NCBI GenBank assembly: GCA_903823545.1
Contig: CAIJTL010001333.1
Span: 1 to 5,453, forward strand
Length of the DNA: 5,453 nt
Direction: 5' to 3'
Source: an uncultured Planctomycetaceae bacterium
Lineage (GTDB): Bacteria; Planctomycetota; Planctomycetia; Planctomycetales; Planctomycetaceae
Each line of letters opens with the position of its first letter. Position 1 is the first letter of the stretch. Under the pieces are notes generated by a model. The model saw nothing but the letters and a program-made list of their open reading frames with translations. It did no database searches and was not told the origin of the DNA. The translations under genes and the position numbers were made by a program. Positions 1 to 5,453 of the stretch are shown piece after piece.

Positions 1-1119
<1,119 letters not shown>

Positions 1120-1121
1120 GA

Positions 1122-1931
1122 TTATTCCTCTTTCTTCGCCACGCTGTCAGACGCGGGGAAGCCATCGTAGTTTTGATCGGCCTGCAACTTCTTCAAGTAA
1201 TCTTGGAAATCGACCTCGCGTTCGGCCGTCAGTTGAGCTCGCATCTTGTAATGACCCCAGCCGCAGAGCTCGGCGCAGAGCAATTCAAACAGGCCCTTTT
1301 TCTCCGCTTTGAACCAAATCGGGATGACTTGGCCAGGGATCGCGTCTTGCTTGATTCGCAAATGAGGCAGGAAAAACGCGTGTTGTACGTCTTCACTTCG
1401 TAGCTGAATCATCACCGCCCGACCAATTGGTGCATGAAGGTCATTCACCGCATACAGGTCGTCAGGCTGAGGCTTCAATTGCAGCTTCTTGCCAGGAGCA
1501 GGATATCGAATTCGCCACTCAAACTGCCTTGCAGTCACTTCTGCTATTGGAGACTCGATCGTCCCTTCTGGAAAGTATGCTTTGACTCGGAAGTCGCGCC
1601 ATACGTCCATTTGGTAAAGGGCCAAGAACAACAAAATCACTGCCGGAGCGACGCTCCAAATTACTTCGAGGTTATGACTACCATGACTGAAGTGCGATTT
1701 TTCATCTTTGTTATGAGCAGCCTTCCAAAGGGCATATCCCAAAGCAACTTGAGTCCCAATAAAGACCACCGTAATGATGATCAAAATCAGATAAAACAAA
1801 TTGTCAATCCGCTGCCCCAGCTCGGTCACAGATGCCCCAGGAAACCACCAGCCGTAGGCCGGAGACATCGCTGAATAGACGATTGCCGCGATCGGCCAGA
1901 ACATGAAAAACAAACACCAAAACTTACGCAC
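1122..1931 (-). CDS. coxB: Cytochrome c oxidase subunit II with CuA site, no fused cytochrome c
   Basis: This 269-residue subunit takes electrons from a cytochrome c or similar donor at its dinuclear CuA centre and passes them to heme a in CoxA. Hydrophobic segments lie at about 4-22 (signal peptide or extra helix), 44-69 and 90-107; the last follows the family motif HNLEVIWSVAPAVI. The periplasmic cupredoxin domain has the aromatic electron-entry motif QFEW (136-139). The full CuA ligand set is His184, Cys219, Glu221, Cys223, His227 and Met230 (CAELCGWGHYKM). The protein ends about 40 residues after the last ligand, so there is no C-terminal heme domain as in caa3 oxidases. The start is GTG, chosen because GGAG lies 8 bases upstream and no in-frame ATG precedes it. 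A 67-base gap with an inverted repeat separates it from the diheme cytochrome gene upstream. The function is firm. Confidence 0.96.
   Translation of the reverse strand: MRKFWCLFFMFWPIAAIVYSAMSPAYGWWFPGASVTELGQRIDNLFYLILIIITVVFIGTQVALGYALWKAAHNKDEKSHFSHGSHNLEVIWSVAPAVILLFLALYQMDVWRDFRVKAYFPEGTIESPIAEVTARQFEWRIRYPAPGKKLQLKPQPDDLYAVNDLHAPIGRAVMIQLRSEDVQHAFFLPHLRIKQDAIPGQVIPIWFKAEKKGLFELLCAELCGWGHYKMRAQLTAEREVDFQDYLKKLQADQNYDGFPASDSVAKKEE
1125..1130 (-). promoter_or_regulatory. Ribosome binding site of coxA inside the end of coxB
   Basis: On the minus strand the bases read GAGGAA, then TAA, TC and ATG. The last two Glu codons of coxB thus form the Shine-Dalgarno sequence of coxA, with GAGG 7 bases from the start codon. 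This arrangement suggests translational coupling of the two oxidase subunits; the coupling itself is inferred. Confidence 0.75.
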
Positions 1932-1939
1932 GATGGCTA

Positions 1940-1943
1940 CTCC
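1940..1943 (-). promoter_or_regulatory. Ribosome binding site fixing the coxB GTG start
   Basis: GGAG on the minus strand lies 8 bases before the GTG codon at 1931-1929. No ATG is present in frame between here and the upstream gene, so this site decides the start. Confidence 0.7.
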
Positions 1944-1955
1944 AGTAAGCCGGTT

Positions 1956-1971
1956 GTCAGGCCAGCCTGAC
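1956..1971. repeat. Perfect inverted repeat in the gap upstream of coxB
   Basis: GTCAGGC, a CA spacer, then GCCTGAC: two perfect 7-base arms. In RNA this would fold as a stem of six or seven pairs; with six pairs the loop is four bases. It sits in the 67-base gap between the diheme cytochrome stop and coxB, ending 12 bases before the coxB ribosome binding site. No U-tract follows on the coding strand, so an intrinsic terminator is unlikely. An mRNA processing or stability element, or chance, are alternatives. Confidence 0.5.
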
Positions 1972-1998
1972 GGTTAAAACCAACAACCGCTCTGCAAA

Positions 1999-3399
1999 CT
2001 AATTCGCGTGTCCGTGATCCATTGAATGCTCGGCCACGCTATGCGGCTTCGGCGATTTCGGAGCCTGTGAGTCATACGGAACCGACAGCGCGTAATTGAC
2101 CAAATCCCAAATTTCGTCTTCCGACAATGCCTGAGAGTTTCCAGGCATTGGGGTCCCTTTGATCCCCGCGTAAATGCGGCGATAAATATCGATCGGACGG
2201 CGGCCACCCCGATAGATACCACGAGTTAAATCGCGTGGCTTAATCGGCTGGCCCCAAGTGTCATATAGGCCACGTTCGGCATAGGTCTCGTTCGTATCAG
2301 GATTCTTCTGGAAGTCCTCGGTCATCGGGCCATTGCCTCGACCGGTTGGACCATGGCAATTCACGCACTTCGCTTTGTTGCCGAGGAACAATTCTTTGCC
2401 ACGATGCCGTGATTCCGCTGTGTCCTGGGGACGTGGCTTTTTCGGAATAATTGGCGTTCCTTCTTCTTCAGCACCGGACCACTTCTCGCCTACTTCGCCA
2501 GCGATCTCATTCACGAAGTTGGGATAGGTTTCGCTTAGGTAAGTTTCCAGAGACTTATCGATTCCGTCGTCCTTTGAACGATCTTTCGAGTACTCACCCT
2601 TCAGTTCGGTCACAAGCCCCTTTTCAATTTCACCACGCATTGCCAACCATCGAACATACTCAATGACCGCAGTGAGTTCATTTTCCTTGAGCATAGGAAC
2701 AAACGAAGGCATGTAAGTGCCGGGAATACCAAGAGCGATCACTCGCTTCAGGTCATCACGAGTTGCTTTGATCGGAGCTGGAAATGAGGCGGTCGAGGTA
2801 AACTTGAATACGCCAAGCCGATAGTCTCGCGGTCGTGGATTGAGATATTTCGCTGTTGTACCATCACCATCACCACTAACGCCGTGACAATGTTGACAAT
2901 GTCGAGCGTAAAGTTTGCGACCATGCCGTAAAAAATGTCCGGCAGCGACAAATTGATCCCCGGATGAGGGAGCTGATTCCAATCCAGGCAACGTCTCAAA
3001 GGTACTGTTCTTCGAGTCAAACTTCGCTAGCAAAACTTGTTTTCCAGCGTTTGAACCTGAAGTGAAAAGTAAACCCGCGCGAGTTAACTCCGGCGACGTC
3101 AAGCTTTCGAGATCTGAGGCTTCTGCATTGAACTCCACCGATAGCTTCTGGCCATCGACGGTCTTCACTGTCCCTTCTGCTTTGCCGTAGTTCACCGGCA
3201 ACTTGAGCCAGGCGACACTATCCAACGGAGAACCGAAGTGGTCGTCTAGGGTCTTCTGCACGGCCTTCCGAGCTTTCGGAAGTAGCTGCTTTGCAAGGGC
3301 CGAGTTTTCGGCAAAGCGGGCTTTAGACGTATCGCCTCCACAGCCTGCCAACAGACTGGCCAGCATCAAGGCGACTATAGTTTGCCAACGCACGCTCAC
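1999..3399 (-). CDS. Diheme cytochrome c lipoprotein, probable electron donor to the oxidase
   Basis: This is an exported, lipid-anchored c-type cytochrome of 466 residues with this start. Residues 1-20 are a lipoprotein signal (Arg4, a hydrophobic core, lipobox LLAGC with Cys20). Residues about 24-150 carry no heme motif and I cannot assign them. Heme domain 1 has CQHCH (Cys168, Cys171, His172) with probable axial Met230 in GTYMPSF. A charged linker runs from about 257 to 329. Heme domain 2 has CVNCH (Cys345, Cys348, His349) with probable axial Met418 in GTPMPGN. The C-terminus is rich in His (HSMDHGH). The GTG at 3399 is preferred because GGAGG lies 8 bases upstream; an in-frame GTG at 3417 would add six residues but lacks a site. 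Its place directly before coxB suggests it delivers electrons to CuA. The heme binding is certain and the partner is inferred. The style resembles cytochromes recalled from planctomycete oxidase loci. Confidence 0.93.
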   Translation of the reverse strand: MSVRWQTIVALMLASLLAGCGGDTSKARFAENSALAKQLLPKARKAVQKTLDDHFGSPLDSVAWLKLPVNYGKAEGTVKTVDGQKLSVEFNAEASDLESLTSPELTRAGLLFTSGSNAGKQVLLAKFDSKNSTFETLPGLESAPSSGDQFVAAGHFLRHGRKLYARHCQHCHGVSGDGDGTTAKYLNPRPRDYRLGVFKFTSTASFPAPIKATRDDLKRVIALGIPGTYMPSFVPMLKENELTAVIEYVRWLAMRGEIEKGLVTELKGEYSKDRSKDDGIDKSLETYLSETYPNFVNEIAGEVGEKWSGAEEEGTPIIPKKPRPQDTAESRHRGKELFLGNKAKCVNCHGPTGRGNGPMTEDFQKNPDTNETYAERGLYDTWGQPIKPRDLTRGIYRGGRRPIDIYRRIYAGIKGTPMPGNSQALSEDEIWDLVNYALSVPYDSQAPKSPKPHSVAEHSMDHGHAN

Positions 3400-3407
3400 A
3401 GGAACAT

Positions 3408-3412
3408 CCTCC
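3408..3412 (-). promoter_or_regulatory. Ribosome binding site deciding the diheme cytochrome start
   Basis: GGAGG on the minus strand lies 8 bases before the GTG at 3399. It falls inside the longer open frame that begins with GTG at 3417, which argues that the longer frame is not the true start. The start at 3399 also gives a compact 20-residue lipoprotein signal. Confidence 0.7.
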
Positions 3413-3450
3413 GCCACAGATCAAGTCGTTTGACTCACTGGGCTGTTCGA

Positions 3451-4344
3451 CTACAGACCAAACTTTGCAGCATCAACGGCGATTTCCATTGGAGGCTGCT
3501 CGCCCCCCTTGATCGTTACCTTGAGCTTGCGTTCGAGGAAACCACCTTTGCCACCTTCAGCACGCTCATGCCACACGCGGAACTCGTGAGTTCCAGCAGG
3601 GAGATCCCTAATTTCAAATTTCCCGTCTTTGCCTGACACTGCTCCAAACGGATGGTCCAAAGGCAAGTGATAAGCGATCATCCACGAGTGCAAGTCACAC
3701 TTGACAGGAAACGGATTCTTCTCGGCCTTCTTATAGACGAGATCAAGACCGTCACGATCTTTGGGCTTAATCGTTGAGTTGAAAGGGTCATTACGGCCTG
3801 GAAAAGTATGTGTGTTATGAGCGATGTCGTCATCACTGAGCACTTTTATTTTTTGTCCAACTTGGCAAATCATCGCGTGTGTCGTGAAGACGCAACCTTT
3901 TTGATCGAAGGTTAGGTTGCTGTCAGCCTTTTCGGCCTTAAAGCCAGCCGGCGCCTTGTCAAGAAACACAAACACATTGGCGACTCCACCATCATCTCCA
4001 ACGACCAATTCTTCGCTCAGAATGGCACCGTCTGCGGCGCAAACAGAACCATCTTTGTTCGATTTACCCTTCTCAAAAATCACTGTTTGATTTGGCTTAT
4101 TACCTTTCAGCGTCACTCGACCGAGGAATGAACCGGGGCCACCCTTATCCCCCGTGTTCGGTACTTCGACTTTGTCACCGCTTGCTCCGGGAATTGCTGC
4201 CACAACAGCTTCAGCAGACCTCAGACGAACGGTCGGCTCTGCATGTGCGCCCGACTCCAGTTTGCCACAGCCCGTCACTGAGACTGATACGACAGCCCAG
4301 CCAGCCAGTGCGAACAACGATTTTATGGAGACGTTCATTTTCAT
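3451..4344 (-). CDS. Cupredoxin-like lipoprotein of unknown role in the oxidase locus
   Basis: This is an exported lipoprotein of 297 residues from the ATG at 4344. The signal runs to lipobox SVTGC with Cys26, so the mature protein is lipid-anchored. The core at about 75-235 looks like a cupredoxin-type beta domain. A plastocyanin-like His in AHNTHTF (His176) is followed by CDLHSWM, giving a possible type 1 copper set of His176, Cys216, His219 and Met222. Other cysteines are Cys102, Cys151 and Cys160. The stretch at about 236-260 (AVSGKDGKFEIRDLPAGTH) resembles carboxypeptidase regulatory-like beta-sandwich repeats. The gene starts 12 bases after the upstream cytochrome stop and ends 51 bases before the diheme cytochrome. 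A weak GAG lies 7 bases before the chosen ATG; TTG at 4356 or ATG at 4338 are other possible starts. Electron transfer, copper delivery to the oxidase, or a structural role are all possible. Copper binding is not proven by the sequence. Confidence 0.82.
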   Translation of the reverse strand: MKMNVSIKSLFALAGWAVVSVSVTGCGKLESGAHAEPTVRLRSAEAVVAAIPGASGDKVEVPNTGDKGGPGSFLGRVTLKGNKPNQTVIFEKGKSNKDGSVCAADGAILSEELVVGDDGGVANVFVFLDKAPAGFKAEKADSNLTFDQKGCVFTTHAMICQVGQKIKVLSDDDIAHNTHTFPGRNDPFNSTIKPKDRDGLDLVYKKAEKNPFPVKCDLHSWMIAYHLPLDHPFGAVSGKDGKFEIRDLPAGTHEFRVWHERAEGGKGGFLERKLKVTIKGGEQPPMEIAVDAAKFGL

Positions 4345-4356
4345 GTCTTCACTCAA

Positions 4357-5453
4357 CTATTTCTTATCCGTTTCAGTAGGCTTCACGTCAGCCGCGGGAG
4401 CTAATGCTCCAGCAGGCAGAGCGGGCAATCGCCCTTCGGTTTCCATCAAACGGTGGTAGTTCAACAACGCATCGCGGATCGCGATTGTTTGAGTCTTTCC
4501 GTCACCCCCGAAGAGTTCCGGGAACTGCTTTTGGTTTGGCGGATAATTGACCGGCATTGAAGTGTAAGGTGTGATGAAGCTTGGTTTGTACAACCACAAC
4601 ATCAACCAATCAGGACGCAGGCGATTTGAAACGCGATCCAAATTTGGGCCACGAATATCCTTCTTGGGATCAGTCGACTTGTATTCGCGGCCACCAACTG
4701 CGTGGCATTTGCTACAAATCGGCGCTCCAACAACACGCCAAGACTCCTGCAAGTAGCCGTCAGGATCTTTACCGAATGCTTTGTCTTTGGCCGAAAGATA
4801 AGCCGACTGCCGTTCTTCAATTTCTTGATACGGGAATGACGCTCCGTCGTTGGCGGCAAAGTAATTCGCAAGAACTTGTGCCTCCGCATCGCTCATGTTG
4901 AATCGGGGCATCCGCATCACAGTCGTGTGACGAATCTGATACGGGTTCTTCAAGAATGAATGCATCCAAGACGTTTGAACCTTCAACCCTTCGAGATACA
5001 GAGGAGGAGGCGACATTTGCATAGACAGAAAACGATTGTTGTCCGGGCTCAACTTCATGAGATCTGCCACAAGCCATTCCGTAAATCGACCGCCACGAGC
5101 TGGTTTTTCGGAAACCAAACGAGCGGCAGGAACCAACATACGGGCTCCGGGAAAAAGAACCTTTCCGCCCAAGTCCAATGTCTCCCAGAGGTCGTATCCA
5201 TATTCCGCTTCGTCGGGCTCATCGTCCGGACCTGGACGGGAAGAAACGGTCCCTCGAAACGTTGCGACCGGAAGATTCTCCGTTCCTTCAGCGGTTTTAA
5301 CGTGGTGGCTGAACTTCGTCAGTCCGTTACGAGCGGGCTTCAGCTTCTTAAGCAGATCTAAACTTTCAGGATGGTCGCCAGCACCAAGTTCCGATGCTTG
5401 AACTTCGTCCAATTTCACTCCATAAGCGACCTCAGGAAGATCGACCATATGGC
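4357..5453 (-). CDS. Large cytochrome c protein, C-terminal part (partial, N-terminus beyond right edge)
   Basis: At least 365 codons are visible and the frame remains open at the right edge. The first ATG (5448) is unlikely to be the start: no signal peptide follows it, although heme attachment needs export. Counting from that Met, residues about 149-199 look like the second half of a cytochrome c domain, with a Trp (160), a candidate axial Met in RMPRF (Met180) and the usual closing helix MSDAEAQVLANYF. No CxxCH precedes this in the window. A complete heme domain follows, with CSKCH (Cys245, Cys248, His249), WLMLWLYKPS, and probable axial Met298 in TSMPVNYP. The C-terminus is rich in Ala and Pro. 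Residues 1-148 have no motif I recognise. Its likely role is a periplasmic electron carrier or a subunit of a quinol-oxidising complex feeding the oxidase. Heme binding is clear and the complex is inferred. Confidence 0.9.
   Translation of the reverse strand, partial: HMVDLPEVAYGVKLDEVQASELGAGDHPESLDLLKKLKPARNGLTKFSHHVKTAEGTENLPVATFRGTVSSRPGPDDEPDEAEYGYDLWETLDLGGKVLFPGARMLVPAARLVSEKPARGGRFTEWLVADLMKLSPDNNRFLSMQMSPPPLYLEGLKVQTSWMHSFLKNPYQIRHTTVMRMPRFNMSDAEAQVLANYFAANDGASFPYQEIEERQSAYLSAKDKAFGKDPDGYLQESWRVVGAPICSKCHAVGGREYKSTDPKKDIRGPNLDRVSNRLRPDWLMLWLYKPSFITPYTSMPVNYPPNQKQFPELFGGDGKTQTIAIRDALLNYHRLMETEGRLPALPAGALAPAADVKPTETDKK

Noticed and set aside
1434..1874. Plus-strand open frame of 146 codons
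   Set aside because: It is antisense to coxB, which has a complete CuA motif and a ribosome binding site. The plus-strand translation shows no recognisable motif.
1956..1971. Hairpin as an intrinsic terminator
   Set aside because: No run of T follows on the coding strand, and the next gene begins within 40 bases in the same direction.
2748..3020. Minus-strand frame of 90 codons with a hydrophobic stretch
   Set aside because: It is out of frame inside the diheme cytochrome gene, across its first heme motif. The hydrophobic run comes from shifted reading of conserved codons.
1999..3399. Assignment of the diheme lipoprotein as ActE of alternative complex III
   Set aside because: ActE is, as I recall, a smaller monoheme protein in a cluster with ActB, ActC and ActF genes. 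None of these is visible here, and the architecture differs.
4960..5401. Two overlapping plus-strand open frames of 133 and 121 codons
   Set aside because: Both are antisense to the large cytochrome c, overlap each other in different frames and have no family features.
5446..5448. ATG as the true start of the large cytochrome c
   Set aside because: No signal peptide follows, the frame is open up to the window edge, and a half heme domain implies missing upstream sequence.

Overview
The window is a single-direction block of respiratory genes. All of them are on the minus strand, so they are transcribed from high to low coordinates. It covers part of an aa3-type cytochrome c oxidase operon plus several genes that look like its electron donors. 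Five protein-coding genes fill nearly all of the 5.45 kb; the gaps are 12, 51, 67 and 2 bases. I see no RNA genes, mobile elements, CRISPR arrays, internal promoter or convincing terminator, so this looks like the middle of a longer transcription unit.

In transcription order: (1) the C-terminal part of a large exported cytochrome c, cut by the right edge (4357-5453); (2) a lipoprotein with a cupredoxin-like copper-site pattern (3451-4344); (3) a diheme cytochrome c lipoprotein (1999-3399); (4) coxB, oxidase subunit II with a complete CuA site (1122-1931); (5) coxA, the catalytic subunit I, cut by the left edge after 373 residues (1-1119). The rest of coxA, and probably subunit III, would lie beyond the left edge.

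How they probably work together (inference): electrons from a quinol-oxidising complex encoded outside the window pass through the periplasmic or lipid-anchored cytochromes c, and perhaps the cupredoxin-like protein, to CuA in CoxB. They then reach heme a and the heme a3-CuB centre in CoxA, where oxygen is reduced. CoxA carries the YSHPAVY signature of A2-type heme-copper oxidases in place of the usual GHPEVY. CoxB has no fused cytochrome c domain, which fits with the separate heme proteins next door.

The organism is probably a bacterium of the Planctomycetota (Pirellulaceae-like). The diheme lipoprotein resembles cytochromes that I recall from planctomycete oxidase loci, the combination of cytochrome and cupredoxin-type lipoprotein with cox genes fits, and base composition is moderate. 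This rests on recalled family resemblance and not on a search. The least explained parts are the cupredoxin-like lipoprotein, the N-terminal region of the diheme lipoprotein, the partial cytochrome whose first heme domain is only half visible, and an extra loop in CoxA beside the CuA docking face.
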